Shown: one piece after another, positions 48,766 through 59,810 of the stretch
How the letters are laid out: each line of letters opens with the position of its first letter
Position numbering within the stretch: position 1 is the first letter of the stretch
Assembly: GCF_003987395.1 (NCBI RefSeq)
Contig: NZ_PIPT01000001.1
Location: forward strand, 434,001 to 498,000
DNA length: 64,000 nt
Origin: Pseudidiomarina aquimaris
GTDB taxonomy: Bacteria > Pseudomonadota > Gammaproteobacteria > Enterobacterales > Alteromonadaceae
Reading direction: 5' to 3'
Position numbers and translations under genes: made by a program
Notes under the pieces: model-generated
Database searches by the model: none
What the model was told of the DNA's origin: nothing
What the model saw: only the letters and a program-made list of their open reading frames with translations

Positions 48766-51273
48766 TTAGAATGTCGTACCAAAGTTGAAACTAAAGGTTT
48801 TCGCTCTATCACCCTCATAATCCTTGATCGGACGACCAAAGGCAAATGTCAGAGGTCCCATAGGCGATAGCCACTGCACTGCGATACCCGCCGAGGCGCG
48901 GTAAAGGTCAGGTGAACTGAAGTCTTCCAAACGATAGTTTAGGTTGCCCACCTGCTGCAGTTGACGGTATTCGTCATACTGGAACTCAGTATCCCATACA
49001 CTACCTATATCTAAGTAAATGCTGGTACGAACTGTGTTTTTGTTTTCTTCTTTGATTAGTGGCGTCGGTACGATCAACTCGATACCAGCGGCATACATGG
49101 CGTTACCACCGACGGAGTACTGGCTTACAGCAACCGTATCAGCACCTGGCCCAACCGGTAAGTCCGTTGGTACGCCACCAAAGCCCGGAGGACCGAGGAT
49201 GCTATCAGGATAGCGATACACCGCACGTGGACCAATGGTATTCGGTTCAAAACCACGCAGGTCATCATTCCCGCCGATACGGAAGTTCTCGTAGAACGGG
49301 AAGATATAGTCGTTGCCGTTGTCGTCGTTACCATAACCGTTACCATAACCTACATTTAAGCGGGTCAAGAGCACGAAGCTATGGTCGTCGGTAATTGGCC
49401 AGTAATGTTTAAAGTCATAGTTGACCCGGAAGTAACGAACATCACTTCCCGGAACCGTGATTTCTGCATTGACACGATTCATGGTACCCGCTGTAGGGAA
49501 GGTACCACGGTTAAGGGTTACCCGTGTCCAACCGGCTTCCAGAGATAGCATATCGAAGGCGACCCCTGAGTTCGGATCTTGGCTGTCAATGTAAGGCTGA
49601 TAAAAGCGTTTCACCTGCTCATAGCCTTCAACATTGGTCACCTCTTCGCGTCGTAACATTGCACCGAAGTTAAAGCTACTCACTTCACTAATCGGGAAGC
49701 TGATGCTCGAGCCCACGCCAACACGCTTAGTGTTGTAGCGGATTAAGTTTTCTTGCTGACCAGCATCGAACTCGCTGAGGAATACTTGTCCGGAAAGGTT
49801 TACGCCATCCGTAGTAAAGTAGCGATCCATGTAAGACAAGCTCAAAGTACGATTGAAACGGTTGGTATTGATATTAATCGCCGCACGGTTACCCGTACCG
49901 AGGAAGTTGTCTTGCGATACCCCCACCCCGATCTGAAGCTTAGAGTAGTCGCCGTAACCCAACATAAAGTTGAATGAGCCAGACGGTTGTTCTTTGACCA
50001 AATACTCAATATCGACCAAATCGTTGCGACCGTTGACCCGTGTTGTCGAGTTCTCAACGGTTTCAAAGAAGCCAAGTCGTTCCAAACGAATTTTACCTTG
50101 CTCAACCGATTCATCGTTAAGCGGCGCGCCTTCAAATTGGCGCATTTCACGGCGTAAAACTTCGTCTTCAGTGACCGTGTTACCACGGAATTTAATGCGG
50201 TTCACATAAACACGCTTGCCCGGATTGATAGAGAACACCAAATCAACTTGGTTGTTTTCTTCATCAATTTCTGGAATCGCGCGGACTTCTGGATATGCGT
50301 AGCCGTAGCGTCCGTATAGCTTCGCAACGAGCTCTTCAATATAGGTAACCTGTGCAGCGCTGTACTGTCTGCCAGCATCAATACGGGTCAAACGCTCTAC
50401 CACCTCACGTTGACCACGCAGGTCACCGATGACGCGAGTCTCGTTTACGGTAAAGATTTCACCTTCATTGATGTGAATCGAAATGTAAACGCCAGAGCGG
50501 TCAGGTGTCATACTCACCTGCACTGACTCAATTGCGAAAGTTAAATAACCACGATCTTTATAGAATGACTCTAAGGTCTCTAAGTCACCGCTTAATTGCT
50601 GCTTCTGATACGTGCGCGCACCAAGGAAGTTCCACCACGGCAACTTGTCTTTCAGTTCGAAGTTAGCTAGTAGTTCAGCGTCGCTGAATACCGAGTTGCC
50701 TACAATATTAATTTGCTGGATTTCGGCTGAATCACCCTCTTCGAAATCGATTTCGAGACGCACACGATTACGTGGCAAGCGGATAATATTGACCGCTACT
50801 TCGGCGTTATATTTACCGATAGAGTGATAGAAGTCTTCAAGCCCAGTTTCGATACTTGAGATGGTCGTTAAATCGAGTGGTTCGCCCTCGATAATTCCTT
50901 GATCGGTCAGGCTTTGCGTCAACTGTTCATCTTTGATGTCGTTGTTGCCTTCAAACTCGATCTCACTAATGGTAGGCCGTTCAGTGACTTCGAATATAAG
51001 TGTGTCGCCAACGCGGCGCACGACAATATTATTGAAGTGCGTAGAGGAGTACAGCGAGCGAATTGAAGTTTGAATATTTTCGCTATCGACCGAGTCGCCT
51101 ACGCGGATCGGGATGTAGGTTAATGCGGCACCCAGTGCAACCCTTTGTAGGCCACGTACGCGAATATCTTCAACGACAAACTCTTCGGCACCATCGGCAC
51201 CTGTCTCAGCGCTGTAGGCTGGTAGTGCTGCACTCGCCATGAGGGCACTTAAAAATAGCTTTTTCAACGTCAT
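48766..51273 (-). CDS. bamA: Outer-membrane protein assembly factor BamA
   Basis: Core of the BAM machine that inserts beta-barrels in the outer membrane. Signal peptide ([19 protein letters not shown]), five POTRA domains (about residues 30-430, starting [14 protein letters not shown]), and a 16-strand Omp85 barrel to the C-terminal Phe (FSFNFGTTF). The loop-6 motif is R673-G-F in [19 protein letters not shown]. 835 residues (E. coli 810), the extra length lying in barrel loops. Follows rseP after 35 bases and precedes skp. Confidence 0.97.
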   Translation of the reverse strand: MTLKKLFLSALMASAALPAYSAETGADGAEEFVVEDIRVRGLQRVALGAALTYIPIRVGDSVDSENIQTSIRSLYSSTHFNNIVVRRVGDTLIFEVTERPTISEIEFEGNNDIKDEQLTQSLTDQGIIEGEPLDLTTISSIETGLEDFYHSIGKYNAEVAVNIIRLPRNRVRLEIDFEEGDSAEIQQINIVGNSVFSDAELLANFELKDKLPWWNFLGARTYQKQQLSGDLETLESFYKDRGYLTFAIESVQVSMTPDRSGVYISIHINEGEIFTVNETRVIGDLRGQREVVERLTRIDAGRQYSAAQVTYIEELVAKLYGRYGYAYPEVRAIPEIDEENNQVDLVFSINPGKRVYVNRIKFRGNTVTEDEVLRREMRQFEGAPLNDESVEQGKIRLERLGFFETVENSTTRVNGRNDLVDIEYLVKEQPSGSFNFMLGYGDYSKLQIGVGVSQDNFLGTGNRAAININTNRFNRTLSLSYMDRYFTTDGVNLSGQVFLSEFDAGQQENLIRYNTKRVGVGSSISFPISEVSSFNFGAMLRREEVTNVEGYEQVKRFYQPYIDSQDPNSGVAFDMLSLEAGWTRVTLNRGTFPTAGTMNRVNAEITVPGSDVRYFRVNYDFKHYWPITDDHSFVLLTRLNVGYGNGYGNDDNGNDYIFPFYENFRIGGNDDLRGFEPNTIGPRAVYRYPDSILGPPGFGGVPTDLPVGPGADTVAVSQYSVGGNAMYAAGIELIVPTPLIKEENKNTVRTSIYLDIGSVWDTEFQYDEYRQLQQVGNLNYRLEDFSSPDLYRASAGIAVQWLSPMGPLTFAFGRPIKDYEGDRAKTFSFNFGTTF

Positions 51274-51308
51274 TCTGTGCTACTTATTTGTTTATTGTAA
51301 ATTTAATC

Positions 51309-52664
51309 TCACTTGAACAGCCGCAATAGATCGTTGCTAATTGCGATTGCCATCAGTGCGAATATCAGTGCTCCACCTATCCGGTAGCTAATCTCCTGTA
51401 CACGCTCTGATACCGCTTTTTTGCGCACTCCCTCGATACTGAGAAAGAGCAAATGCCCACCATCTAACATGGGCAATGGTAACAGATTAATGATGCCGAG
51501 ATTAACACTGATGAGCGCGAGAAACCCTAAAAAGTAAACCAATCCATAGCTTGCTGAAACCCCAGCGCCCTCAGCTATTGCTACAGGCCCACTAAGGTTG
51601 GTCACCGAAACCGTGCCGGTGAGCAGCTTACCTATCATTTGTACGCTCAAAACCATTAGGTTCCACGTACGTTCTGTACCTTTAACGAGGCTATCGACTA
51701 TACCGTATTGCTGGACGAATCGATAGGCCTCTGGGTAGCTATCTCGTGCCGGTTCTACGCCGAGATACCCATAAGTCTTACCCTCAAACTCTCGCTCTCC
51801 CATGGTCACCGGTAACTCGAGCTCTGCGCCATTGCGCAAAATGGTTAAAGAAACCTGCTCGGCCGGCGCGGCCATGATAGCGTCTCGTATTTGAGACCAT
51901 TCTTCATAGAGAGTTCCATCGAGCGCCAAAATTTTGTCGCCGACTTGTAAACCTGCCTGCGCTGCGGGTGAATCTTCCTGCACATACGCCAATTCGGTAT
52001 AAATTGCTGGCTGAAAAGGTTGGAAGCCGAGCGCACTAAAAGTTGGGATTTGTTCATCGCCCAGACGCCAGTTGCTGATATCGAGTTCGAAGGTACGCTC
52101 GCGTTGGCGCTCATCTCGGACCGTAAGCGTTGCCGTGTCATCACCTAATGCGGCGGCAAAACCCAGGTTAACCTGTTGCCAGTCCTCAGTACGGCGACCG
52201 TTGACGCTGATAATTTCACTGGGCGTGGGCAGTTCAACCTGAGCTGCAACTGAATTAGGCGTGACCGCCCCTACCACCGGTTTTACCGACGGCACACCAA
52301 TAAGGAACATTCCCCACAGCACCACAATCGCTAACAGAAAGTTTGCCACTGGCCCAGCTGCGACAATAGCCGAGCGCTGCCAGACTGACTTACTATTGAA
52401 ACTCAAGTGGCGTTCGTTTGGCGCTACCTCGTCGACCCGTTCATCGAGCATGCGTACGTAGCCACCTAGCGGGATTCGGCTGACCTGATAGCACGTGCCA
52501 TCTTTACCTTGGCGTTGCCAAATCGCCTTACCGAAGCCGACAGAGAAAGTTAAGACCTTTACCCCACATTTACGAGCGACCCAGAAATGGCCAAACTCGT
52601 GAAAGGTAACCAGCACTCCCAAAGTGACGATAAAAGCGCCTAAGGACCATAAAATGTCTAGCAT
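51309..52664 (-). CDS. rseP: Site-2 intramembrane zinc protease RseP
   Basis: Cuts RseA within its membrane helix after DegS has trimmed it, freeing sigma-E; also clears signal peptide remnants. Zinc motif H22-E-F-G-H26 in the first helix, PDZ domains (about residues 125-310, ending [23 protein letters not shown]), and the third zinc ligand in LPMLD401GGHLLF, with hydrophobic helices at both ends. 451 residues (E. coli 450). Overlaps dxr by 7 bases. The RseA substrate is encoded 22 kb away in this window. Confidence 0.96.
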   Translation of the reverse strand: MLDILWSLGAFIVTLGVLVTFHEFGHFWVARKCGVKVLTFSVGFGKAIWQRQGKDGTCYQVSRIPLGGYVRMLDERVDEVAPNERHLSFNSKSVWQRSAIVAAGPVANFLLAIVVLWGMFLIGVPSVKPVVGAVTPNSVAAQVELPTPSEIISVNGRRTEDWQQVNLGFAAALGDDTATLTVRDERQRERTFELDISNWRLGDEQIPTFSALGFQPFQPAIYTELAYVQEDSPAAQAGLQVGDKILALDGTLYEEWSQIRDAIMAAPAEQVSLTILRNGAELELPVTMGEREFEGKTYGYLGVEPARDSYPEAYRFVQQYGIVDSLVKGTERTWNLMVLSVQMIGKLLTGTVSVTNLSGPVAIAEGAGVSASYGLVYFLGFLALISVNLGIINLLPLPMLDGGHLLFLSIEGVRKKAVSERVQEISYRIGGALIFALMAIAISNDLLRLFK

Positions 52665-53878
52665 GAATAATTCTTCTCAATAAATTCTGATGCACTTGCG
52701 CGCGCTTGCTCATCAACAGACAAAACGGCAGCTAGAGAGTTCACATCTTGCGTTGCATAAGTTGTTTCGAGCTGTTTCAGCACTGCTGCACACACCTCCG
52801 CAATCGCTGTGAATGCAATGCGTCCATCGAGAAAATGCGCAACCGCAACTTCATTCGCCGCATTCAGCGCAGTGGTTGCCCACTGGCCTTGCCAACACGC
52901 TTTGATGGCAAGTTCAAGGCATGGGTAGCGCTCAGCTTCAGCAGCAGCAAAAGTGAGGTTTTGCAAGGCCATAAAATCGAGCGGCGCTACACCACTATCG
53001 ATGCGCTCAGGAAAGCTCAAACAATGGGCAATCGGTGTACGCATATCCGGCCGCCCCATTTGCGCGAGGACGGAACCGTCAGCATAACTCACCATCGAAT
53101 GAATCACGCTCTGCGGGTGCAAGACCACTTCAATTTGCTCGGCACTACAGTTAAATAACCAACGCGCCTCGATATACTCGAGGCCTTTATTCATCATCGT
53201 TGCCGAGTCGACAGAAATCTTTTGTCCCATGTCCCAGTTCGGATGGGCACAAGCCGCCGCTGGCGTTTGCGCTGCCAATTCAGCAAGCGGTAGCTCGCGA
53301 AACGGCCCGCCCGATCCGGTCAAAATAATTTTATTGATTCCGGCGGCAGCTAAGTCACAACGACCAAGCTGCTGAGCTTCATGGGGCAAGCATTGAAAAA
53401 TGGCGTTATGTTCACTGTCGACCGGTAAAATCTGCGCCCCACTTGCCTGCGCGGCATCCATAAACAGTTGCCCAGACATGACCAGTGCTTCTTTATTAGC
53501 TAACAGCACGCGTTTGCCCGCCTCGACCGCTGCGAGTGTTGGTGCCAGGCCTGCACCGCCGACAATCGCAGCCATTACGGTGGTGTTGTTGGCGCTACCG
53601 GCGGCATCACTGAGCGCTGCCATGCCACTTCGTACTTCAATCGCAGCGCCGGCCTTATGCTTGCTAAGCTGCTGCTGTAGCGCCTGCGCTGCAGCAGCGT
53701 CAACCATGATCGCTTGTCGCGGTTGAAACTCAGTACAAAGCGCCAACATCTGCTCGACGTTGGTAGACGCAGTTAGGACGTCAATACAAAAGCGTTGTGG
53801 ATGTTCTCTCACCACCGCCAGAGTGTTTAATCCAATCGAACCGGTGGCACCGAGAATACAAAGGCGCTGCTGAGTCAT
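52658..53878 (-). CDS. dxr: 1-deoxy-D-xylulose 5-phosphate reductoisomerase
   Basis: Second enzyme of the methylerythritol phosphate pathway, target of fosmidomycin. NADPH-binding [13 protein letters not shown] near the N-terminus (about residues 10-22), metal ligand region [14 protein letters not shown], substrate loop [20 protein letters not shown], and [33 protein letters not shown] choose the ATG at 53878 (406 residues; E. coli 398), which overlaps the cdsA stop as ATGA; a GTG four codons earlier is less likely. Works with IspD and IspF encoded at 11.4-12.6 kb. Confidence 0.97.
   Translation of the reverse strand: MTQQRLCILGATGSIGLNTLAVVREHPQRFCIDVLTASTNVEQMLALCTEFQPRQAIMVDAAAAQALQQQLSKHKAGAAIEVRSGMAALSDAAGSANNTTVMAAIVGGAGLAPTLAAVEAGKRVLLANKEALVMSGQLFMDAAQASGAQILPVDSEHNAIFQCLPHEAQQLGRCDLAAAGINKIILTGSGGPFRELPLAELAAQTPAAACAHPNWDMGQKISVDSATMMNKGLEYIEARWLFNCSAEQIEVVLHPQSVIHSMVSYADGSVLAQMGRPDMRTPIAHCLSFPERIDSGVAPLDFMALQNLTFAAAEAERYPCLELAIKACWQGQWATTALNAANEVAVAHFLDGRIAFTAIAEVCAAVLKQLETTYATQDVNSLAAVLSVDEQARASASEFIEKNYSC
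52716..52742 (-). promoter_or_regulatory. Weak sigma-E-like promoter inside dxr, upstream of rseP
   Basis: Minus strand: GAACTC (52737-52742), 16-base spacer, TCTGT (52716-52720), about 50 bases before rseP. Each element differs from the sigma-E pattern by one or two bases. It would let the rseP-bamA-skp-lpx genes respond to envelope stress, as they do in E. coli. Tentative. Confidence 0.3.
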
Positions 53879-54738
53879 AGCAACAACCACACATAGGCTA
53901 AGGTGAAGACTGGGAGTGCCGCGGTTAAGCTATCAATGCGATCGAGTAAACCGCCATGCCCGGGCAACAATGCACCACTATCTTTCACGCCAGCACAGCG
54001 TTTAAACATACTCTCGGTGAGGTCGCCAAATACCGACACCACAACCGTCAATAAACCGGTAAAATAAAAGCCGCTGTATTGCGCGGCAGGCACTTGTACC
54101 CATTGCGCAACGACCATCATCACCACAAACGCCAAGGCGATTCCGCCCATCAGGCCTTCCATGGTCTTACCTGGACTCACGGCCGGCATTAGCTTATTGC
54201 GGCCATAACGTACGCCGGCAAAATATGCGCCAACGTCAGCAGCCCAAACTAAAAGCAGGATAAAGAGCAAAACAAAACCACCAAATAGCGGGTCTGTTGC
54301 ATAATTGAGTGACCGTACCGCAAACATTCCCGCTGCTGCTGGCACCAAGGTTAGATAGCCAAAGACGCCAACAATTGAGCGCGTTCGTGACCATAGCCGC
54401 CGACTATTCGGGTAGTTCAGGACTAAAAGTGTGGCCAGTACCCACCAGACGGCCCCCGCGAGTAGTAGCCAAAAGTAGACAGGATGAAGCTCTTTCTGCT
54501 GCCAGATGTCGCTCACCGGAATGTACCACTGCAAGCCAATAAGAAGCACACCTACAGAGGCGGTGTACAGTGCCCGGCTAATACCGCGACGTAAGCCCAT
54601 TATAGGCGACCATTCCCAGGCCGCACCCAACATGACCACAGTGATCACGGCGGCGAACCACTCCAGCGCCAAAGCAAAGACGCAATAAAGCGCCAAGGGC
54701 AGTAAAATAAGTGCTGTTATTAGACGTTGTTTTAACAC
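53875..54738 (-). CDS. cdsA: Phosphatidate cytidylyltransferase
   Basis: Makes CDP-diacylglycerol from phosphatidic acid and CTP, the branch point of phospholipid synthesis. Polytopic membrane protein of 287 residues (about eight helices), with the family signature [13 protein letters not shown]...[14 protein letters not shown] near the C-terminus (about residues 239-266), including the metal-binding Asp residues. Lies 1 base after uppS and overlaps dxr by 4 bases. Confidence 0.95.
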   Translation of the reverse strand: MLKQRLITALILLPLALYCVFALALEWFAAVITVVMLGAAWEWSPIMGLRRGISRALYTASVGVLLIGLQWYIPVSDIWQQKELHPVYFWLLLAGAVWWVLATLLVLNYPNSRRLWSRTRSIVGVFGYLTLVPAAAGMFAVRSLNYATDPLFGGFVLLFILLLVWAADVGAYFAGVRYGRNKLMPAVSPGKTMEGLMGGIALAFVVMMVVAQWVQVPAAQYSGFYFTGLLTVVVSVFGDLTESMFKRCAGVKDSGALLPGHGGLLDRIDSLTAALPVFTLAYVWLLL

Positions 54739-54739
54739 G

Positions 54740-55513
54740 TTACTCCCCAGAAGTTACGTCAGTATCGAGGATCGCTTGTTGCACTTGTTCACTGGTGAGC
54801 CCATAGCGGCGCTCACGGCAACTAAAATCAGCAATCGCTTGAGCAAAAGCTTGATCATCAAAGTCTGGCCACAGAACATCGGCAAAATAAAACTCTGCGT
54901 AAGCCAGTTGCCACAACAAAAAGTTGCTAATTCGATGCTCGCCACCGGTTCGGATCAATAGGTCAGGTACCGGCTGATCAGCTAAGTTTAAGTGCGCAGC
55001 AAGCTTTTCCTCGTTAATATCAGAAGGGTTAAGCTTACCTTCTTGAACGCTTTTCGCCAACTGTTGCGCCGCTTGGGCAATATCCCAGCGTCCGCCATAA
55101 TTTGCCGCGATATTGAGTGTCAATGAAGTGTTGTTCACGGTCAATGCTTCAGCTTCTTTAATGCGCTGCTGCAGCTTTGCCGAGAAGCCTTCAGTGTCAC
55201 CGATAATTTTTAATTTCACATTATGTTTATGGAGCTTTTTTACTTCACGCTTCAGTACCGTGAAGAAAAGTTCCATAAGTACCGAAACCTCCTCTTCAGG
55301 ACGTTTCCAATTTTCACTACTGAAGGCAAACAAGGTGAGCGATTGAATTCCTTTTTTGCGCGCGAAAGCCACGGCACGACGCACCGATTCGGCCCCAGCT
55401 TTGTGACCGAAGGTGCGATGCTTGCCACGTAGCTGTGCCCAACGCCCATTACCATCCATAATAATGGCGACATGTTTGGGTAATTTTAATTGTTCAACCG
55501 AAATACTATCCAT
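54740..55513 (-). CDS. uppS: Undecaprenyl diphosphate synthase
   Basis: cis-Prenyltransferase that extends farnesyl diphosphate to the C55 carrier for peptidoglycan and O-antigen. Catalytic Asp20 in [14 protein letters not shown], then [31 protein letters not shown], and [27 protein letters not shown], ending with the [11 protein letters not shown] region. 257 residues. Preceded by the frr terminator, so it likely has its own promoter, which I cannot pin down. Confidence 0.96.
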   Translation of the reverse strand: MDSISVEQLKLPKHVAIIMDGNGRWAQLRGKHRTFGHKAGAESVRRAVAFARKKGIQSLTLFAFSSENWKRPEEEVSVLMELFFTVLKREVKKLHKHNVKLKIIGDTEGFSAKLQQRIKEAEALTVNNTSLTLNIAANYGGRWDIAQAAQQLAKSVQEGKLNPSDINEEKLAAHLNLADQPVPDLLIRTGGEHRISNFLLWQLAYAEFYFADVLWPDFDDQAFAQAIADFSCRERRYGLTSEQVQQAILDTDVTSGE

Positions 55514-55531
55514 GAACGCTGCCGTAAAATG

Positions 55532-55564
55532 AAAAACGCCGTGCGAGTGTAACCGAACACGGCG
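55532..55564 (-). terminator. Terminator after frr
   Basis: On the minus strand, CGCCGTG (55558-55564) pairs with CACGGCG (55537-55543) around a 14-base loop, followed by a run of five T. It separates the rpsB-tsf-pyrH-frr group from uppS-cdsA-dxr-rseP. The loop is large, so read-through is likely. Confidence 0.65.
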
Positions 55565-55594
55565 CTTAGAACCAATGACCTCAAGCGTAACCGC

Positions 55595-56152
55595 TTAAAC
55601 TTCCATCAAGTCTTTTTCTTTTTCAGCCAAGGCTTCGTCAATCTTAGCAACGTAAGTATCCGTCAGCTTTTGGATTTCTTCAGCTGCGCGACGTTCTTCG
55701 TCTTCAGTGATTTCTTTTTCTTTCAATAGCTCTTTCAGATCGCTATTCGCGTCACGACGAATATTCCGCACCGCTACACGCCCCTGCTCGGCTTCCGCAC
55801 GTACAATCTTGACCAGATCGCGACGACGTTCTTCCGTCAGTGGTGGCAATGGAATACGAATGACGGTACCTGCTGCGGCTGGATTCAAGCCCAAATCAGA
55901 AGTCATAATCGCTTTTTCGACCGCTTGGCTTGCAGATTTATCAAACACCGTTAACGCTAAGGTGCGTGAGTCTTCAGTGGTAATATTGGCAAGTTGTTTT
56001 AGCGGCGTGTCGACACCGTAATAATTGACCATGACACTGTCGAGCAGACTTGGGTGCGCACGACCTGTGCGTACTTTAGAAATTTGTGAGCGCAACGCGT
56101 CGACTGACTTTTCCATACGTTGCTTGGCATCTTGTTTGATTTCGTTGATCAC
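55595..56152 (-). CDS. frr: Ribosome recycling factor
   Basis: Splits post-termination ribosomes with EF-G. The 185-residue protein (E. coli 185) shows the three-helix-bundle domain and insert typical of [33 protein letters not shown]-type region ([13 protein letters not shown]), [16 protein letters not shown], and [25 protein letters not shown]. Follows pyrH after 28 bases. Confidence 0.97.
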   Translation of the reverse strand: MINEIKQDAKQRMEKSVDALRSQISKVRTGRAHPSLLDSVMVNYYGVDTPLKQLANITTEDSRTLALTVFDKSASQAVEKAIMTSDLGLNPAAAGTVIRIPLPPLTEERRRDLVKIVRAEAEQGRVAVRNIRRDANSDLKELLKEKEITEDEERRAAEEIQKLTDTYVAKIDEALAEKEKDLMEV

Positions 56153-56180
56153 AGTGCTTTCCCTTTATCAAATTCTTTAA

Positions 56181-56927
56181 TTAAAGCTTCTCAAGCATTT
56201 CTTCGCTAGCAATTAAGGTACCTTCTTCAGTGCCCATAATCACCGAACGCAAAGCGCCTGGCTTGTTCATATTAAACACACGAATTGGTAATTTGTGGTC
56301 GCGTGCCAGCGTGAATGCGGCTAAGTCCATCACTTTGAGTTGCTGTTGCAGAACGTCATTATAACTTATTTGCGAGTAGAGTTGTGCATTTGGATCTTTG
56401 TTTGGATCTGCTGAATAGACGCCATCAACTTTGGTGCCCTTGAGTACGAGCTCTGCTTCAATCTCGATACCACGCAAGCAAGCGGCTGAATCTGTGGTAA
56501 AGAATGGATTACCTGTACCGGCACAGAAAATGACAACACGTCCCGATTTCAGCAAGCTGATCGCATCGGCCCAATTATAGCTGTCACACACGCCGTTGAG
56601 CTCAATCGCCGACATCAAACGTGCATTGACGAAGGCACGATGTAACGCATCGCGCATGGCGAGACCATTCATCACGGTGGCCAGCATGCCCATATGATCG
56701 CCAACGACACGATTCATACCCGCTTTAGCAAGGCCTTCACCACGAAATAGGTTGCCACCACCAATCACGAGGCCAACTTGCACGCCCAATTCGACCAATT
56801 CTTTAATTTCATGAGCCATGCGATCGAGCACTTTGGCATCAATACCAAACGGCTCATCGCCCATTAATGCTTCACCACTTAATTTCAATAAAATGCGCCG
56901 ATAGGCTGGCTTGGTCATTGCGGTCAT
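56181..56927 (-). CDS. pyrH: Uridylate kinase
   Basis: Phosphorylates UMP to UDP; hexameric amino-acid-kinase fold. Motifs: [66 protein letters not shown], and the C-terminal [22 protein letters not shown] choose the ATG at 56927 (248 residues; E. coli 241), which has AAAGGAG eight bases upstream; a second Met three codons later is a weaker choice, and the longer frame runs into the terminator. Confidence 0.97.
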   Translation of the reverse strand: MTAMTKPAYRRILLKLSGEALMGDEPFGIDAKVLDRMAHEIKELVELGVQVGLVIGGGNLFRGEGLAKAGMNRVVGDHMGMLATVMNGLAMRDALHRAFVNARLMSAIELNGVCDSYNWADAISLLKSGRVVIFCAGTGNPFFTTDSAACLRGIEIEAELVLKGTKVDGVYSADPNKDPNAQLYSQISYNDVLQQQLKVMDLAAFTLARDHKLPIRVFNMNKPGALRSVIMGTEEGTLIASEEMLEKL

Positions 56928-56995
56928 TGTGGGTGCTCCTTTGTTAGCATCATGTGCAGCATGAAGGGTAAAATTAACTTGTTTCACTTTACGCG

Positions 56996-57035
56996 AAAAA
57001 AAACCGCATCCCAACCGAGTGGGATGCGGTTTTTT
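56996..57035 (-). terminator. Terminator (or attenuator) between tsf and pyrH
   Basis: A 10-bp perfect stem (CCGCATCCCA / TGGGATGCGG, 57004-57013 with 57020-57029), six-base loop, T-run on the minus strand from 57003 down and a matching A/T tract on the other side. It lies just after the tsf stop, so pyrH must depend on read-through or on a promoter in the ~70-base gap. Confidence 0.88.
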
Positions 57036-57071
57036 AATTCTGACTGTACGTCGTCGTTCGCGACATTGGCA

Positions 57072-57950
57072 TTAAGCCTTTTTCGCAGCAGCCATTTGTG
57101 CTTGTACTTCAGCAGCGAAATCTTCAGATTTCTTCTCGATACCTTCACCAACTTCGAAACGTACGAAAGTCAGTACATCAGCACTTTTCTGCTTCAGCAA
57201 ATCACCAACTGTGATTGAAGGGTCTTTCACGAACGCTTGACCAGTTAAGCTGATCTCGCCAGTGAATTTACGCATACGACCTTCAACCATCTTCTCAGCG
57301 ATTTCTTGTGGCTTACCACTTTGCATCGCGATATCAAGCTGGATTTGACGCTCACGGTCAACAACTTCCGCGTCAACGTCTTCAGGCTTAACGAACTGAG
57401 GAGCGCTTGCCGCAACATGCATTGCCAAGTCTTTCGCCAATTCTTCGTCACCACCAGTGATGGCAACCAAAACGCCGATACGACCGCCGTGCACGTATGC
57501 TTCAACCAAGTCGCCGCCTTCAACAGTGATCACACGACGCACGTTCATGTTTTCACCGATTTTAGCAACCAAAGTTTCACGTACTTCTTCAACAGTTCCA
57601 CCGTCGATAGCAGTTGCTTTCAACTTCTCAACGTCGGTTTCTTTGTTGGCGAACGCTGCGTTGATAACTTTGTCGCCGAATGACAAGAAGTTCTCGTCAC
57701 GTGCAACGAAGTCAGTTTCACAGTTCAACTCAACCAAAGTACCTACGTTGCCTTCAGTTTTCGTCAAAATCACGCCTTCGGCAGCTACACGACCAGCTTT
57801 CTTAGCTGCTTTCGCTTGACCGCTCTTACGCATGTTCTCGATTGCCGCTTCGATATCACCGTTGGTTTCTTCCAAAGCTTTTTTGCAATCCATCATGCCA
57901 GCGCCAGTGCGCTCGCGCAGTTCTTTTACCAGAGCTGCTGTAATAGCCAT
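57072..57950 (-). CDS. tsf: Elongation factor Ts
   Basis: Nucleotide exchange factor for EF-Tu. The N-terminal UBA-like [34 protein letters not shown] core motif and coiled dimerisation region are intact; 292 residues (E. coli 283), with a C-terminal [13 protein letters not shown]. Follows rpsB after 26 bases. A strong terminator follows. Confidence 0.98.
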   Translation of the reverse strand: MAITAALVKELRERTGAGMMDCKKALEETNGDIEAAIENMRKSGQAKAAKKAGRVAAEGVILTKTEGNVGTLVELNCETDFVARDENFLSFGDKVINAAFANKETDVEKLKATAIDGGTVEEVRETLVAKIGENMNVRRVITVEGGDLVEAYVHGGRIGVLVAITGGDEELAKDLAMHVAASAPQFVKPEDVDAEVVDRERQIQLDIAMQSGKPQEIAEKMVEGRMRKFTGEISLTGQAFVKDPSITVGDLLKQKSADVLTFVRFEVGEGIEKKSEDFAAEVQAQMAAAKKA

Positions 57951-57976
57951 GTGTCAGTATCCTCTATTTGAGTATC

Positions 57977-58711
57977 TTATTCAGTTTCGTCTGCTGCAAC
58001 GAAGTCGTCAGCGTTACCTTCAGCAGGTACTGCGCCACGTGCGTCGTTCACTGCTGCTGCAGCGGCATTCAAATACAACTGTACCGCACGGATTGCGTCG
58101 TCGTTACCAGGGATAACATAGTCAACGCCATCAGGGTTCGAGTTAGTATCAACGACTGAAATCACAGGGATGCCAAGGTTGTTTGCTTCTTTAATCGCGA
58201 TGTGCTCGTGGTCAGCATCGATAACAAACAGAACGTCTGGCAAGCCAGCCATATCTTTGATACCGCCAAGGCTCTTCTCGAGCTTTTCCATTTCGCGAGT
58301 GTTTACCAGAGCTTCTTTCTTGGTCAACTTCTCGAAAGTACCGTCTTGGCTCATCGTCTCAAGCTCTTTCAAACGCTTGATTGACTGACGAACGGTCTTC
58401 CAGTTAGTCAACATACCACCCAACCAACGATGGTTTACATAAAACTGGTTACAGCTTACTGCAGCTTCTTTTACTGATTCTGCAGCGGCACGCTTGGTAC
58501 CAACAAACAAGATTTTACCTTTGTTCGAAGCAACGTGCTGTAAGTAGTTCAACGCGTCGTTGAACATTGGCACGGTTTTTTCCAAGTTGATGATGTGGAT
58601 TTTGTTACGAGCGCCGAAAATAAAAGGCTTCATTTTCGGGTTCCAGAAGCGGGTTTGGTGGCCGAAGTGCACACCAGCTTTCAGCATATCACGCATTGAT
58701 ACGTTTGCCAT
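57977..58711 (-). CDS. rpsB: 30S ribosomal protein S2
   Basis: Structural protein of the small subunit, binding S1. N-terminal [41 protein letters not shown] and the [20 protein letters not shown] and [26 protein letters not shown]-type motifs (seen as [15 protein letters not shown]) are diagnostic. 244 residues (E. coli 241). First gene of rpsB-tsf; preceded by a leader that may be the S2 autoregulatory element. A clear stringent-type promoter lies upstream. Confidence 0.98.
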   Translation of the reverse strand: MANVSMRDMLKAGVHFGHQTRFWNPKMKPFIFGARNKIHIINLEKTVPMFNDALNYLQHVASNKGKILFVGTKRAAAESVKEAAVSCNQFYVNHRWLGGMLTNWKTVRQSIKRLKELETMSQDGTFEKLTKKEALVNTREMEKLEKSLGGIKDMAGLPDVLFVIDADHEHIAIKEANNLGIPVISVVDTNSNPDGVDYVIPGNDDAIRAVQLYLNAAAAAVNDARGAVPAEGNADDFVAADETE

Positions 58712-58861
58712 GATTCTCTTTCCTTTTTAAGGGGTTATGCCTCCATACATCCCATAGTTCGACCCTTAGCCTTTGGCTTCGAGCACCCCGACCTATGTGT
58801 CGATGTATGTGTGTGGTTTAGTTAATTAAAACGTTCTAGGAACGAATACAATCGAAATTGC
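58712..58861 (-). promoter_or_regulatory. rpsB 5' leader, candidate S2-responsive element
   Basis: The roughly 150-base leader has inverted repeats in the transcribed strand: CGTTC-N3-GAACG (58832-58844), AGCC-AAA-GGCT (about 58768-58778), and a longer-range GGGGT/ACCCC pair (58785-58789 with 58731-58735) that ends next to the ribosome site AAGGAAAGAG. S2 is known to repress rpsB-tsf through such a leader in E. coli, and leader motifs are known in gammaproteobacteria. The fold is my own reading, not a computed one. Confidence 0.4.
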
Positions 58862-58867
58862 GGGCGC

Positions 58868-58897
58868 TTTATACCACGAAAAGCGCCGCGCACGCAA
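58868..58897 (-). promoter_or_regulatory. Predicted rpsB promoter
   Basis: Minus strand: -35 TTGCGT (58892-58897), 18-base spacer, -10 TATAAA (58868-58873), then a GC-rich discriminator (GCGCCCGC), the usual mark of promoters under ppGpp control. It would start the transcript about 150 bases before rpsB. Confidence 0.65.
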
Positions 58898-59015
58898 GTT
58901 TTTACGGTGGTTTTTGACTTCCCCGCAGCGCGCCTAAATGCTATCCTTTGCGCCATTCAATGACCACGAACCTTGGGTTCTCAGAGTTCAAACCAAAGTC
59001 AAAATAGGAAGAGGC
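58898..59015 (+). promoter_or_regulatory. Upstream region of map
   Basis: The rpsB-map gap is 304 bases; this is the map side. It has a possible -35 TTGACT (58914-58919) and two weak -10 choices: TAAATG (58935-58940, spacer 15) and an extended-type TGCTATCCT (58939-58947, spacer too long). The ribosome site AGGAAGAGG lies just before the map ATG. No gene is visible in this stretch. Confidence 0.35.
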
Positions 59016-59810
59016 ATGAGTATCAGCATTAAAACGCCTGATGAAATCGAAAAAATGCGTGCGGCCGGCAAATTAGCTGCCAGCGTATTAGAAATGATCG
59101 AGCCGCATATCAAGGCCGGTGTCACGACCGAAGAAATTGATAAAATTTGCCACGATTACATCATTGCGCACAATGCTTATCCAGCGCCGCTTAACTATCA
59201 TGGCTTTCCGAAGTCTGTGTGTACTTCGCTCAACCACGTGGTTTGCCACGGAATTCCAAATGAGAAGCCGCTTAAAGATGGCGATATTCTTAACCTTGAT
59301 GTCACGGTCAAATTAGATGGCTATCACGGTGATACCTCAAAGATGTTCGTGGTCGGTAAACCAAGCATCCTTGCCGAGCGTCTGATTCGGGTCACGCAAG
59401 AGTCGCTCTACAAAGCGATTAAAATGGTGCGCCCTGGTTTGCGTACCGGTGACTTTGCTGCGGTCATCCAACAACACGCCGAACAGCATGGCTACTCCAT
59501 CGTCCGTGAATATTGTGGGCATGGCATTGGTGCGGTTTTCCACGAAGAGCCGCAAATATTGCATTATGGTACGCCTGGTACCGGTGATGTGCTTGAAGCA
59601 GGCATGTGTTTTACCATTGAGCCCATGGTGAACGCAGGCAAACGTCACACCAAACTATTGCGTGACGGCTGGACTGTTTTGACCAAAGATCGCAGCCTCA
59701 GCGCGCAATGGGAGCACACCCTTCTGGTGACCGAGACCGGCGTCGAAGTGCTGACTCTGCGCAGCGACGAAGACTTGCCGCGTGTCATTGAACACGCCCC
59801 AGGCGCTTAA
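59016..59810 (+). CDS. map: Methionine aminopeptidase, type I
   Basis: Removes the N-terminal Met from new proteins. Metal ligands are all present: D95 and D106 (LNLDVTVKLDGYHGDTSKMF), H169 (REYCGHGIGAVFHEEP), E202 (FTIEPMVNAG) and E233 (SAQWEHTLLVTE); His78 in VVCHGIP is the catalytic partner. I choose the ATG at 59016 (264 residues, as in E. coli) with GAGG upstream rather than the frame start 26 codons earlier. The stop overlaps the glnD ATG by one base (TAATG). Divergent from rpsB, as in E. coli. Confidence 0.97.
   Translation: MSISIKTPDEIEKMRAAGKLAASVLEMIEPHIKAGVTTEEIDKICHDYIIAHNAYPAPLNYHGFPKSVCTSLNHVVCHGIPNEKPLKDGDILNLDVTVKLDGYHGDTSKMFVVGKPSILAERLIRVTQESLYKAIKMVRPGLRTGDFAAVIQQHAEQHGYSIVREYCGHGIGAVFHEEPQILHYGTPGTGDVLEAGMCFTIEPMVNAGKRHTKLLRDGWTVLTKDRSLSAQWEHTLLVTETGVEVLTLRSDEDLPRVIEHAPGA

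Noticed and set aside
48766-48800. Possible sigma-E site upstream of skp (CAACTT ... TCTAA)
   Set aside because: The spacer is only 11 bases, too short for a sigma-E promoter.
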